Part shown: positions 26,124 through 37,671 of the stretch, piece by piece
Numbering within the stretch: position 1 is the stretch's first letter
Layout of the letters: every line of letters begins with the position of its first letter
NCBI GenBank assembly: GCA_016195985.1
Contig: JACPYP010000016.1
Coordinates: 310,001 to 374,000 of the forward strand
DNA from: Acidobacteriota bacterium
Lineage (GTDB): Bacteria; Acidobacteriota; Holophagae; Holophagales; Holophagaceae
Length of the DNA stretch: 64,000 nt
Direction of reading: 5' to 3'
Translations under genes and position numbers: made by a program
The notes under the pieces: model-generated
What the model was told of the DNA's origin: nothing
Databases searched by the model: none
The model's input: the letters and a program-made list of their open reading frames with translations, nothing else

Positions 26124-26299
26124 CTCCGGCCGCACGAATCACTCGACTTTCTGTCCCGGGTCCGACAGCCCCCCGGGCTGTCTGCCCCGGGCCAAAACGA
26201 AAGCCGGTGATTCTGTGATTTCGAATCCCCCACACTCCGCCTGACAGAAAAACGCCCCCGTTTCGGGGGCGCTTTTCTGGCGGAGAGTGGGGGATTCGA
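26124..26299. repeat. tRNA-Ser-tail palindromic repeat, copy B
   Basis: The second copy, whose right end is the real 3' part of the tRNA-Ser gene. The left arm 26221-26241 pairs with 26279-26299 at 20 of 21 positions, and between them lies the tRNA's own terminator, so the whole is one long palindrome centred near 26262. Confidence 0.85.
26248..26271 (-). terminator. Terminator of tRNA-Ser
   Basis: On the minus strand CGCCCCCG, an AAA loop and CGGGGGCG are followed by TTTTT. It begins seven bases after the encoded CCA. Confidence 0.8.
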
Positions 26300-26368
26300 A
26301 CCCCCGGTAAGCTTTTGACCTACACACACTTTCCAGGCGTGCTCCTTAAACCACTCGGACAACTCTCC
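26278..26368 (-). tRNA. tRNA-Ser (anticodon GGA)
   Basis: A class II tRNA of 91 bases with CCA encoded. The acceptor stem GGAGAGT pairs with ACTCTCC, the discriminator is G, the T-arm reads GGGGGTTCGAATCCCCC, the anticodon loop is CTGGAAA, and a long variable arm is present as expected for serine. It reads UCC and UCU codons. Confidence 0.95.
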
Positions 26369-26444
26369 AGGGTTCCCGCGCTCGGGCGGAAGCATCAAGG
26401 CTATCACGGCCCCAGGCTTCAGCCAAGGGCCGTGATGGATGGGG

Positions 26445-27893
26445 CTACACGGCCTCGAGGACGGCCACCAGCAGCTTCCAGAAGTTGCCCACGGAGGGCA
26501 CGCTCACGTGCTCGTCGGGGGTGTGGACATCCCACATGCTCGGGCCGAAGGAGACCATCTCCATGGCGGTGTATTTCTCGCCGATGAGGCCGCATTCCAG
26601 GCCGGCGTGGATGGCCATGATCTCCAGCTTCTTGCCGAACACCTTCTCGTTGGTGTCGTTCACGATCTGCACGAGGGAGGCCTTGGGCTCGGGTTTCCAG
26701 CCGGGGTAGCCGCCGGTGACGTGGGACTGGAAGCCGCCCAGGGCGCACGTGGCGGCGATGCGCTGGGAGAGGGCGCTCTTGGAGGCGTTGATGGAGCTGC
26801 GGGTGAGCAGGTTCACTTCCACTTCGTCTTCGCGGGTGTCGATGACGCCCATGTTGGTGGACGTCTGCACCAGGCCGGCGATGTCGGGACTCATGGCCTC
26901 GACGCCGTGGGGCAGGGCGAGGAGCAGGTGGAGCAGGGCGTCGCTATCGGCCGCGGACAGGACGGTGCCCGCCTCGCCCGCTTCCAGGGCCAGGTGCAGG
27001 CCGGGATCATGGGCGCCCAGGGCGGCGCGCCAGTGGGTTTCCTGGCCCGCGAGGGCGTCCCGGAAGGCCTGCTCCTGCTTGGGATCCATCAGGATGTAGG
27101 CAGAGGCTTCGCGGGGGATGGCGTTGCGCTTGTTGCCGCCCTTGATGGCGGAGAGGCCGAAGCCGAAGGCGGGCTTCAGGGCGCCCAGGACCTGGGCCAG
27201 GATGCGGATGGCGTTGCCGCGGCCCGCATTGATGTCGATGCCGGAGTGGCCGCCCTTGAGGCCGAACACTTTCAGCCGGTAGGCCTTGGCGCCGGCCGGA
27301 GCGGCGCTGCGGGCGAGCTTGCGGGTGACGATGGTGTCCTCGCCTCCGGCGCATCCGATGGTAAGGAAGCCTTCTTCCTCGCTGTCGAGGTTGAGCAGGT
27401 ATTTGGCGTTGAGGCGGCCGGGCTGCAGGCCGTTGGCGCCGGTGAGGCCGGTCTCCTCATCGATGGTGATGAGCGCTTCGATGGGGCCGTGGGCGATGTT
27501 CTTGCTGGCCAGCACCGCGAGCGCGGCGGCCACGCCGATGCCGTTGTCGGCGCCGAGGGTGGTGCCCTTGGCCTTCAGGAGGTCGCCGTCGCGCCAGACC
27601 TGGATGGGATCCTTGAGGAAGTCATGGACGGTGCCTTCGTTCTTTTCGCACACCATGTCTACGTGGGCCTGAAGGCAGGTGGTCGGGCGGCCTTCCTTGC
27701 CGGGGGCGGCTTTCTTGCGGATGATGACGTTGCCGACGGCATCGCGTTCCACGTCGCAGCCCAGGGCCTTCGCCTGATCGGCCACCCAGTCGGCGGCGGC
27801 GGCTTCGTTCTTGGAACCCCGGGGAATTTTGGATAATTCCAGGAAGTAGGACCAGAAGGTCTTGGGTTCGAGGGTTTCAAGCAGGGCGTTCAC
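26445..27893 (-). CDS. pepD: Aminoacyl-histidine dipeptidase (M20C)
   Basis: A cytosolic dipeptidase of 482 residues. Metal ligands and catalytic residues of the M20 family are in place: QAHVDMV (about 80), TLGADNGIGVAAALAVL with the bridging aspartate, the general-base pair in TIDEETG and the ligand in NLDSEEEG, then the dimerisation domain with GGHSGIDI. The length fits PepD. The GTG start at 27893 follows GGGAGG; further upstream frames lack a ribosome-binding site. Confidence 0.93.
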   Translation of the reverse strand: MNALLETLEPKTFWSYFLELSKIPRGSKNEAAAADWVADQAKALGCDVERDAVGNVIIRKKAAPGKEGRPTTCLQAHVDMVCEKNEGTVHDFLKDPIQVWRDGDLLKAKGTTLGADNGIGVAAALAVLASKNIAHGPIEALITIDEETGLTGANGLQPGRLNAKYLLNLDSEEEGFLTIGCAGGEDTIVTRKLARSAAPAGAKAYRLKVFGLKGGHSGIDINAGRGNAIRILAQVLGALKPAFGFGLSAIKGGNKRNAIPREASAYILMDPKQEQAFRDALAGQETHWRAALGAHDPGLHLALEAGEAGTVLSAADSDALLHLLLALPHGVEAMSPDIAGLVQTSTNMGVIDTREDEVEVNLLTRSSINASKSALSQRIAATCALGGFQSHVTGGYPGWKPEPKASLVQIVNDTNEKVFGKKLEIMAIHAGLECGLIGEKYTAMEMVSFGPSMWDVHTPDEHVSVPSVGNFWKLLVAVLEAV

Positions 27894-28105
27894 AGGGCCT
27901 CCCAAAGGTCGTCGGCCCGCAGCAGGGGGGTGGGGCCACGGCATCAGGGTACCGGGGGCCCCGCGGGGCGGGCGTGACATGCATCACGATGAGAGTGCAA
28001 GATAGGGGACACACCGTTCCATAATGAAAGAACCATATCCGCCCGATCGATGACGATCTCATTGACGGAAATATCCGGGTTGCATCGTTGCTCCACAGGG
28101 GCCCT

Positions 28106-31126
<3,021 letters not shown>

Positions 31127-31134
31127 GAGGCCTC

Positions 31135-31143
31135 TGCTAGAAT
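31135..31143 (+). promoter_or_regulatory. Candidate extended -10 promoter
   Basis: TGCTAGAAT, an extended -10 element, lies 72 bases before the start of the LPP20/FlgT-like operon. No convincing -35 is visible, as is common with extended -10 promoters. Confidence 0.4.
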
Positions 31144-31215
31144 CATTCCTTTCCGCGCTTCCCCCCGCGCTGGAAATTCCCATCACCCATGGTCGAATCG
31201 CACTGGAGGCACCCT

Positions 31216-32802
31216 ATGGCGCGCTCAAGGTATTCCTCGCTTGTTTTGATGCCCGCGCTCATCGCGGCGCCCGCCCTGAAGGCCGCCGACATCCTCACCG
31301 TGGCTGGCCGGGGCGAGATGGCCGTGGAGAAGAAGTGGAACGCCGCCGAGGCCAACCAGAAGGCCCTGGAGCGGGCCGAGACCCTGGCCCTGGAGGATGC
31401 CCTGGCCCAGGCCCTCTACAGCGTCTACGGCAACCGCGCCAAGCTGGGAGCCGACCACGACCGGGTGCTCCGCGAGGTCGTGAACCACAAGGCCACCCTG
31501 GTGCTGGGCAGCGATGTGCGGGCCTCCAACGTGGACAACGGGAAGGCCATGGTGGAACTGGCCGTCAAGGTGGACGGCAAGGCCTTCCGGGCCTTCCTTG
31601 AGAACAGCCTCAACCTGTCGCTGGCCCAGGAAGCCGAAGGCAAATTCAAAGTCGTCGTCCTTTCCTACACGGTGGAGGGGCAGGATGCCAATCGCGCCAA
31701 GCCCGTGGTGCTGCGGGAAGAAGTGACGGACAACCGCACCGACGTGCAGTCCGCCAGCTTCGCCGCGCGTAGCGCCAGCGGATCCGCCTCTTCCAGCCAA
31801 TCCTCGGTGCAGGCCGCGGCCAGCGCCAGCAGCAAGGGCAACGCGGCCTACCAGGGCAGCGCCCGCCTCGACGCCTCCAGGGACCGCGTGTCGGACCGGG
31901 GCGCCTCTTCGGCCCAGCTGAGCGCCAGCCGCGACGTGGCGGCCTCCAAGGAGTGGGACAACCGGGCCGCGGCCAGCCTGGACGCGCGCAGCTCCAAGGC
32001 CAGTTCCTCCTACCAGCAGAGCGCCGCCTCGGGCTCGGCCTTCAGCGACCGCAGCAGCCAGTACCACCGCGTGACCATCTACGCCGACCCCACCAAAAAG
32101 GGCGCCGGGGCCACCAACGAGGTGAGGGCGGCCCTGGGAGAAGTTCTGGAGAAATCGGGCCTGAACACCCGGTTCGTGGACATGGATCTCATGGGCCGAA
32201 CCTTCGAGACCGAGGACGACCTCTACCTCACCATCCGCGAGAATCTGAAGAAGAATCCCGACATCGCCCCCGGCGACTACGTGGCCGTGGCCCTGAATCG
32301 CGTCACCCCGGTGAACACCACCCACCGCTACACCTCGCAGGTGGTCTACCGCGTCATCCGCATCAAGGACGGCGATACCCTGCTGCCCGACAAGGTGGTC
32401 ACCGGCGACAGCGGCGACCAGGTGTCCGATGACCTGGGCCGGGCCAGCGCCACCAAGCTGGCCATCCGGAAGGCCGACAGCGTGCTGCCCGAAGAACTGC
32501 GCGCCGCCCTGCGCAAGACCACCCGCGCCGAGGCCCGCAGCAGCGCTGCCGCGGCCACGACGTACGTGATCCGTGTGGACAACATCAAGAGCCCCGCCGC
32601 CACCGCGGCCCTCAAGCAGGCCCTCCGCAACGCCGGATTCACCGTGACGCCCCAGTTCCGCGGCGAGGCCAAGAGCGAAACCATCCAGGTGGCCCTGAAC
32701 GGCAAGAGCGGTTCCGACGTCATGGCCCTCATCGAGCCCCACCTGGGCGCCTACGACGTGGACACCATGGACGAGCGCGCCACTGTCCTCAAGGGCAAGT
32801 GA
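31216..32802 (+). CDS. Exported LPP20/FlgT-like protein
   Basis: A 528-residue exported protein with a signal peptide (about 1-23). The N-terminal part (about 25-150) has the LPP20/FlgT-N pattern: VAGRGEM followed by NQKALERAETLALEDALAQAL and a valine-rich second half. A long Ser/Ala/Gln-rich low-complexity segment (about 180-285) separates it from a C-terminal region (about 290-528) with a GNA1162/CsgG-like flavour (YADPTKKGAGATNEV, PGDYVAVALNRV). FlgT-like proteins act in the flagellar basal body or outer-membrane assemblies; here no flagellar genes are near. GGAGG eight bases before the ATG fixes the start. Confidence 0.65.
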   Translation: MARSRYSSLVLMPALIAAPALKAADILTVAGRGEMAVEKKWNAAEANQKALERAETLALEDALAQALYSVYGNRAKLGADHDRVLREVVNHKATLVLGSDVRASNVDNGKAMVELAVKVDGKAFRAFLENSLNLSLAQEAEGKFKVVVLSYTVEGQDANRAKPVVLREEVTDNRTDVQSASFAARSASGSASSSQSSVQAAASASSKGNAAYQGSARLDASRDRVSDRGASSAQLSASRDVAASKEWDNRAAASLDARSSKASSSYQQSAASGSAFSDRSSQYHRVTIYADPTKKGAGATNEVRAALGEVLEKSGLNTRFVDMDLMGRTFETEDDLYLTIRENLKKNPDIAPGDYVAVALNRVTPVNTTHRYTSQVVYRVIRIKDGDTLLPDKVVTGDSGDQVSDDLGRASATKLAIRKADSVLPEELRAALRKTTRAEARSSAAAATTYVIRVDNIKSPAATAALKQALRNAGFTVTPQFRGEAKSETIQVALNGKSGSDVMALIEPHLGAYDVDTMDERATVLKGK

Positions 32803-34856
32803 TGCGGCGCAGCTTTCTGAAGGCAGGCTTCTTCGCCGCGGGCCTGCTGGCCTCATCCATGGCCTTTCCACTGCAGGGTCAGGCGCCCGTCCGCCTGACC
32901 CTGGCCCCGGAGCTTCTGGTGGGCGACACGGCGGCGGACCCGCGCCTGCCCGCCCCATCGAAGCTGCGGGAGGCTTTCGAAAAGAAGGCCGCGGAGGCCT
33001 TCCCGGGCCAGCTGATGCGCCTGTCCGCCGACGACATGATCTCGCCTGACGAGCGCGTGCTGGTCCTGGTGCCCACCCTGCGCGCCGCGCGGCTCACGCG
33101 GGAAGTCACCGCCGGCGTCATCGACCGCTACGAGGCCGTGGTGGTGGGGGATCTCTCCCTGCTGGACCCGTGGACCAACGCCAACCTGTTTTCCGCCACG
33201 CGCATGGTGGCGGTGGGCGTGGATCTGGGCCGCAGCCAGGCCGCCCGGCGGGAGGAGCTGCTGGGCCAGGCCTTCGAGGCCGCCGTGGCTCGCTGGATCG
33301 AGGTCTGCATGGCGCAGCTGAAGACCCAAGCGGCGCCCTTTGTCCTGGATGGCGGCACCCTGGCTTCGCCCGCGGCCGGCCTGCGGGGCGGCATTTGGCC
33401 CTTCGGCCGGGAGCGCGGCGTGAAGCGCGGCACCACCCTGCGCGGGCAGGGGCATTTCGCCAAGGTCACCGAGGTCGCGCCCAAGTACGCGCTGATCCAG
33501 GATGTGGCAGATCCCGGCCGCAAACTGCCCGCGGGCGAACGCTACACCCTCACCGTGGTGGACAAGCCCGCCGAGCGCCCGGAACCCACGGTGGCCCTGG
33601 CCTGGCGCGGAGAACCGCCGCGGCCGCCCCAAGGCTCCCATCTGCGCACCCTTGATGCGGACGGCTTCCTGGGCCTGCTGGGGAACTACCTGTCCCAGGC
33701 GGGCGGGCTCCGCCTGCTTCCGGGAGACCCCCGGCGTCCCGCCGCCCGGGCCCAGATGCAGCGCCTGCATGATCACATCGCCCGCCACTCCCAACTCACC
33801 CAGGCCAACTTCCTCAGCCTCGAACAGCGGGAAACCGCCCAGGCCGCCAAGGAGACGCCGGACCGCCGGGTGGATCTGGGCCTCCTGGGGGCCTACCACG
33901 GCACCCGCCGGAAGGCGGATGGGAGCCTTGAGCACTACTACCGCATCCAGATGGGCGCGGCCATCTTTCCCAGGGTGGGCGAGGGTGACGCCGCCTGCTA
34001 CCCCCTGCGGGCCTTCCTGGAGCACACGGAGGAACTGGCCCAGGTGGAGCAGGCGGGCATCCGCGAATTGGATGCCAATGCGGCCTGGTTCACGGTCTGC
34101 CGCAACGCGGTGATCCGCCTGGCGGCCAAGGTGCAGGCGGACCTTCTGGCCATTCCCTCCAGCGACCTGGCCTGGCAGGAAGGCGGGATCGACGCCCAGC
34201 GGCAGCCCCGCTGGAAGGCGGCCGCTCCGGCCCGCTTCACGCCCCTGCAGTGGTTCCGTCCCGCAGGCGAGCTGAAGGACAGCGCCGGGCGCTCCCTGGG
34301 GCCGCTGCTGCTGCCGCAGGCGCCCGCGAAGGGCTTCCTGAATCTGTCCGTCCTCCCGGGGGAAAAGACCGCCCCGGGCGATGTGCTCCGCTTCAGCGGC
34401 AGCGCCGCGCCGGAACCCCTTGTGGCCATGGCGCCGCCCCTGGTGGAAAACCAGCCGGCCTGGCTGCCCGAGGCCCGCTGGCTGGCGCCCATGGCCGCCC
34501 AGGCCCTCATGGGCCCTGGCAGCTGCCGTTTCCTCCTGGTGGAAGAGGCCTCGTCGGGCCCCCGGATGGTGCTGCAGGCCAGCGCCCTGGCCTCGGCCAC
34601 CCAGGGCGACACCACCACCTTCACCGGCCAGTGGCGCCTCCGCCTCCAGTCCGAGGGCGCGGAGCCGCTGATGAAAGCCGGCCTGCAGACGGATCACGCC
34701 CAGAAGCTGGAGAATCCGGCCCAGGCCCTCCGCCCCCTGGACACCGGCGCCTGGGCCATGGATTACCTGCGGGACACCCTCCGCCGCCTGGCGGAATCCG
34801 CTGCCAAGAAAAACCTCAACCAGGCCGTGCTGGCCTCTCAACAGGAGCCCCGATGA
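32802..34856 (+). CDS. Exported protein of unknown function, middle gene of operon
   Basis: A 684-residue protein with an N-terminal signal (RRSFLKAGFFAAGLLASSMA; the twin arginine and following SFLK are Tat-like). An N-terminal alpha/beta region (about 50-185; VLVLVPTLRAARLTREVT) resembles the nucleotide-free domain of CsgG-type proteins, and the rest is unassigned. The ATG overlaps the preceding stop as TGATG, so translation is coupled. It probably works with its two operon partners in the envelope. Confidence 0.6.
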   Translation: MRRSFLKAGFFAAGLLASSMAFPLQGQAPVRLTLAPELLVGDTAADPRLPAPSKLREAFEKKAAEAFPGQLMRLSADDMISPDERVLVLVPTLRAARLTREVTAGVIDRYEAVVVGDLSLLDPWTNANLFSATRMVAVGVDLGRSQAARREELLGQAFEAAVARWIEVCMAQLKTQAAPFVLDGGTLASPAAGLRGGIWPFGRERGVKRGTTLRGQGHFAKVTEVAPKYALIQDVADPGRKLPAGERYTLTVVDKPAERPEPTVALAWRGEPPRPPQGSHLRTLDADGFLGLLGNYLSQAGGLRLLPGDPRRPAARAQMQRLHDHIARHSQLTQANFLSLEQRETAQAAKETPDRRVDLGLLGAYHGTRRKADGSLEHYYRIQMGAAIFPRVGEGDAACYPLRAFLEHTEELAQVEQAGIRELDANAAWFTVCRNAVIRLAAKVQADLLAIPSSDLAWQEGGIDAQRQPRWKAAAPARFTPLQWFRPAGELKDSAGRSLGPLLLPQAPAKGFLNLSVLPGEKTAPGDVLRFSGSAAPEPLVAMAPPLVENQPAWLPEARWLAPMAAQALMGPGSCRFLLVEEASSGPRMVLQASALASATQGDTTTFTGQWRLRLQSEGAEPLMKAGLQTDHAQKLENPAQALRPLDTGAWAMDYLRDTLRRLAESAAKKNLNQAVLASQQEPR

Positions 34857-35581
34857 ACGCCCGCCACACCCTCCTTCTGCTCGCCTGCGCCGCCGTGCTG
34901 CCCGCCCAGGGCCTGGGCGGCCTGCTCAAGAAACCCGAGGCGCCGGCCGCCTCCGCCTCCAAGGTGGACGTGGGCGCCGCCCTGACCTCCGGCGCGGAAA
35001 TGATCGGGTTCGTGACCGTGGCCACGGACCAGGGCATGAAGGCCGTGAACACCATGCTGGACGTCTTCCCCGCAGAGAAGGTGGCCAAAGTGAAGGCGCT
35101 GAGCGCCAAGTACGCGGAGCTCACCACCAAGCGCAAGGATGGCAACATCGACGCCGAGCAGCTGAAGCTGGCCAGCGCCGCGGGCGATGAAATGGCCGCC
35201 CTGAAGAACGACTGGAAGAGCTACAAGAAGGAGAAGGCCGGCGTGGTGACCAAGGCCAATTCGCGCCTGGGCCTGATGCTGGGCGCCGACGCCATCGCCG
35301 CCTCCGCTGCCCCCAAGACCCTGGCCACCCTGCAGGAGGCCAGCAAGAGCCTGGCGAGCAACCCGCTCCAGGCCGGCAAGGCCGCCCAGGTGACCGCCCA
35401 GATCAGCCTGCTCAGCGCCGTGGTGCAGCAGATCCCCCAGCAGACCAAGTCTTTCACCACCGTGCGCAGCATCGTGGGCGATATAGCGAAGGCCGAGAAG
35501 GTGAGCCTCGCCGCCGATCTGGCTCCGGAGAAGATCAAGGACAAGGCCCTGCTTTCCGCCAGCGCCAAGGAACTGGACTGA
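34853..35581 (+). CDS. Exported helical protein, last gene of operon
   Basis: A 242-residue protein with a signal peptide (about 1-19, cleaved after VLPAQ or nearby). The remainder is predicted helical and rich in Ala, Lys and Leu (AEKVAKVKALSAKYAELTTKRKDG). No family is recognised. It overlaps the preceding stop by ATGA. A strong terminator (35622-35660) ends the operon. Confidence 0.65.
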   Translation: MNARHTLLLLACAAVLPAQGLGGLLKKPEAPAASASKVDVGAALTSGAEMIGFVTVATDQGMKAVNTMLDVFPAEKVAKVKALSAKYAELTTKRKDGNIDAEQLKLASAAGDEMAALKNDWKSYKKEKAGVVTKANSRLGLMLGADAIAASAAPKTLATLQEASKSLASNPLQAGKAAQVTAQISLLSAVVQQIPQQTKSFTTVRSIVGDIAKAEKVSLAADLAPEKIKDKALLSASAKELD

Positions 35582-35621
35582 TCAACATCCGTACCCCTGA
35601 CTTACCCGGGGAGCCGCGATT

Positions 35622-35660
35622 CCAACGCCACTCAGGTTGACCTGAGTGGCGTTGGTTTTT
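35622..35660. terminator. Bidirectional terminator overlapping a stop codon
   Basis: CCAACGCCACTCAGG at 35622-35636, loop TTGA and its exact complement at 35641-35655, then TTTTT. It ends the plus-strand operon. The minus-strand kinase gene stops inside it, at 35632, so its last seven codons form part of the stem. Confidence 0.9.
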
Positions 35661-37671
35661 GGATCGGGCTGAGGCATTCCTTGGCTGCGCCAGTCGCGGG
35701 TTCTGGAAGGGCGGGCAGGAAGAGCTTGAAGGACGACCCGCGGCCTGGGGCGCTTTCCACCTGGATGCCACCCCCATGGGTGCGGATGATGCCGATGACG
35801 GCGGCGAGGCCCAAGCCATGGCCGGTGTGCTTGGTGGTGAAGAATGGATCGAAGATGCGGGTCATAGTCTCAATGGTCATGCCCACGCCTGCATCCTTCA
35901 CTTCCAAGGTGGCGTAGAGGCCAGGGACCACGGGAAGAATCCAGAAGCCGGAGTGGGTGGTGGCATCGTCAACAGGTTCGGCGCAGGTGCGGATGGTGAT
36001 GGAGCCAGGTACGTCAGGGAGGCTCGCCTCCCCGGCATTGGTGATGAGGTTCATGAGGACCTGGAAGAGCTGGGTGGCGTCACCCTTCACCAGGGGAAGC
36101 CGCTCGGCCAGATCGTAGTGGAGGGTCACCTGGCGAGGGAGGGTGACCTGGAGGAGCAGGACCACTTCCTTGATCACGATGCCGAGATCGACCTCCGAGG
36201 TCGTGAGGGGGCCTTGCCCGGCGTAGGCCAGCAGTTGTCGAGAGAGATCAGCGGCCCGCATGGCTGCTTTTTCGATGGCCCGGAAGTGGGGCGAGGGATC
36301 GCCCGCCGATTGAACCACGAGGTTGCCCATATTCGCGCTGCTGATGACGGCGGTGAGCAGGTTGTTGAAATCGTGGGCGACGCCCGCCGCCAGGACACCC
36401 AGGGTCTCCTGCTTCTGGATTTCCTGGAGTTCGGCGTCCAGCTTGGCCATGCGCGCGATCTGAATCGCGGCCTTCTCGGCGGCCTCCTTCATGGTTTGCG
36501 CCTCAACGGCCGCGAGCACCAGGTGTTCATTGGCCTCTTTCAACTGCACCTGGATGCTCGTGTTGAGGTCCGTCTCGACTCTCGCCGCCGCTTCCTTTGG
36601 ACGCATGTTCCTTTCGCGCAGGCTGACGGCGTTCTCACGGAGATCCGCGGAGTCTTCCCGAAGGTCCATGGATAGTTCTTGGAACCTGAGGGCCCTTTCC
36701 TGCAGAGTGGCGGCGTCGGCGCGGAGGTCGGCGGCCTCTTCCCGAAGGTTGGTGGTCCGTTCGTTGGCCAGGACGGCGGCTTCGCGTTCCGGCAGCGTCA
36801 GGGAGGAGGGTGATGGCCCCAGCCGGTCGGTTTCGCGCCGTCGGGGATGTTCCCCATTCGCGCCCCGCAGGGAGTCGGATGATGCAGGAGGCGCATCGGG
36901 GGAAACCAGCTGGGTCGGACGCATCATCATGCCCGCCGCGAACACCTGGCAGTTGTTGCGGCCGCGTTCCTTGGCCTGGTACATCGCGGTATCCGCATTT
37001 CTGAGGAGGGCATCCACATCCTCCCCGTCATGGGGGAAGTGGCTGATGCCGATGCTCAGTGTCGCCAGGATTCGGTGGCCATCAATGACGAAGGGTAGGG
37101 CCATGGCGTCGATCAATTTCAGTGCGATGTGGGCCGCGTCGTCCAAGGTTTCAACCACAGGCAGCAGCACCAGGAATTCGTCCCCGCCTTGGCGGCTGAC
37201 CGTGTCGGAATGGCGGACGCAGGCCTGGAGGCGCCTCGAGACCTGACGGAGAAGGCTGTCACCCACCGCGTGACCGAGTGAATCGTTGATGGCCTTGAAA
37301 TGATCCAGATCCACATACATCAAGGCGACGGTTTTGCCCTGGCGCTTGGCCAGTTCGATGGCCTGGGTCAACCGGTCGGAGAGCAGAGCCCGATTCGGCA
37401 GGCCAGTCAGGAAATCGTGCTCCGCATGGAAGGCCAGTTTGGCCACGGCCTCGTCGGCGGCGTCGGTCATGGATTGGGCGGCGACGGTAGCGATGACCAG
37501 GCTTTCATTGGCTTCCACCAGCTGGGAGTGGGTCAATCCGCTGGTATTTATCTCCAGCCCGGTGTCTGCCTTCAGGCCGGCGGCTTCCATCCACGCAGCA
37601 GCGCTGCCTTCGGGCGATTCAGTCTTGCCTTCGCCACTCAGGACCGTGAACGCCTTCTCGGGGGAGCTCAT
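35632..37671 (-). CDS. GGDEF domain-histidine kinase fusion
   Basis: A 679-residue soluble protein. A leader of about 80 residues is followed by a GGDEF domain (about 85-245) with an intact active site QGGDEF and an inhibitory RxxD site (RHSD) five residues upstream. A long heptad coiled coil comes next (about 290-360; repeated LREEAADLRAD-like units), then a kinase with His in GVAHDFNNLL and an ATPase domain ending near 665 (G box GHGLGLAAV). It should both make cyclic di-GMP and autophosphorylate. Its start overlaps the stop of the KaiC-like gene by four bases, so the two are translationally coupled. Confidence 0.9.
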   Translation of the reverse strand: MSSPEKAFTVLSGEGKTESPEGSAAAWMEAAGLKADTGLEINTSGLTHSQLVEANESLVIATVAAQSMTDAADEAVAKLAFHAEHDFLTGLPNRALLSDRLTQAIELAKRQGKTVALMYVDLDHFKAINDSLGHAVGDSLLRQVSRRLQACVRHSDTVSRQGGDEFLVLLPVVETLDDAAHIALKLIDAMALPFVIDGHRILATLSIGISHFPHDGEDVDALLRNADTAMYQAKERGRNNCQVFAAGMMMRPTQLVSPDAPPASSDSLRGANGEHPRRRETDRLGPSPSSLTLPEREAAVLANERTTNLREEAADLRADAATLQERALRFQELSMDLREDSADLRENAVSLRERNMRPKEAAARVETDLNTSIQVQLKEANEHLVLAAVEAQTMKEAAEKAAIQIARMAKLDAELQEIQKQETLGVLAAGVAHDFNNLLTAVISSANMGNLVVQSAGDPSPHFRAIEKAAMRAADLSRQLLAYAGQGPLTTSEVDLGIVIKEVVLLLQVTLPRQVTLHYDLAERLPLVKGDATQLFQVLMNLITNAGEASLPDVPGSITIRTCAEPVDDATTHSGFWILPVVPGLYATLEVKDAGVGMTIETMTRIFDPFFTTKHTGHGLGLAAVIGIIRTHGGGIQVESAPGRGSSFKLFLPALPEPATGAAKECLSPIQKPTPLRST

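Larger units (their letters stand above)
25648..26277. other. Intergenic region filled by tandem palindromic repeats
   Basis: Apparent reading frames here are translations of repeats and of the tRNA and are not genes. The region holds two long repeat copies (25920-26094 and 26124-26299) and a shorter degenerate terminator-like copy at 25862-25886. Confidence 0.7.

Noticed and set aside
25920-26299. CRISPR array
   Set aside because: Only two long units of 175 bases; no short direct repeats with unique spacers and no cas genes.
25895-26407. Coding frames with the peptide GELSEWFKEHAW
   Set aside because: This peptide is the translation of tRNA-Ser, a known annotation artefact. The rest of the frame is the tandem repeat.
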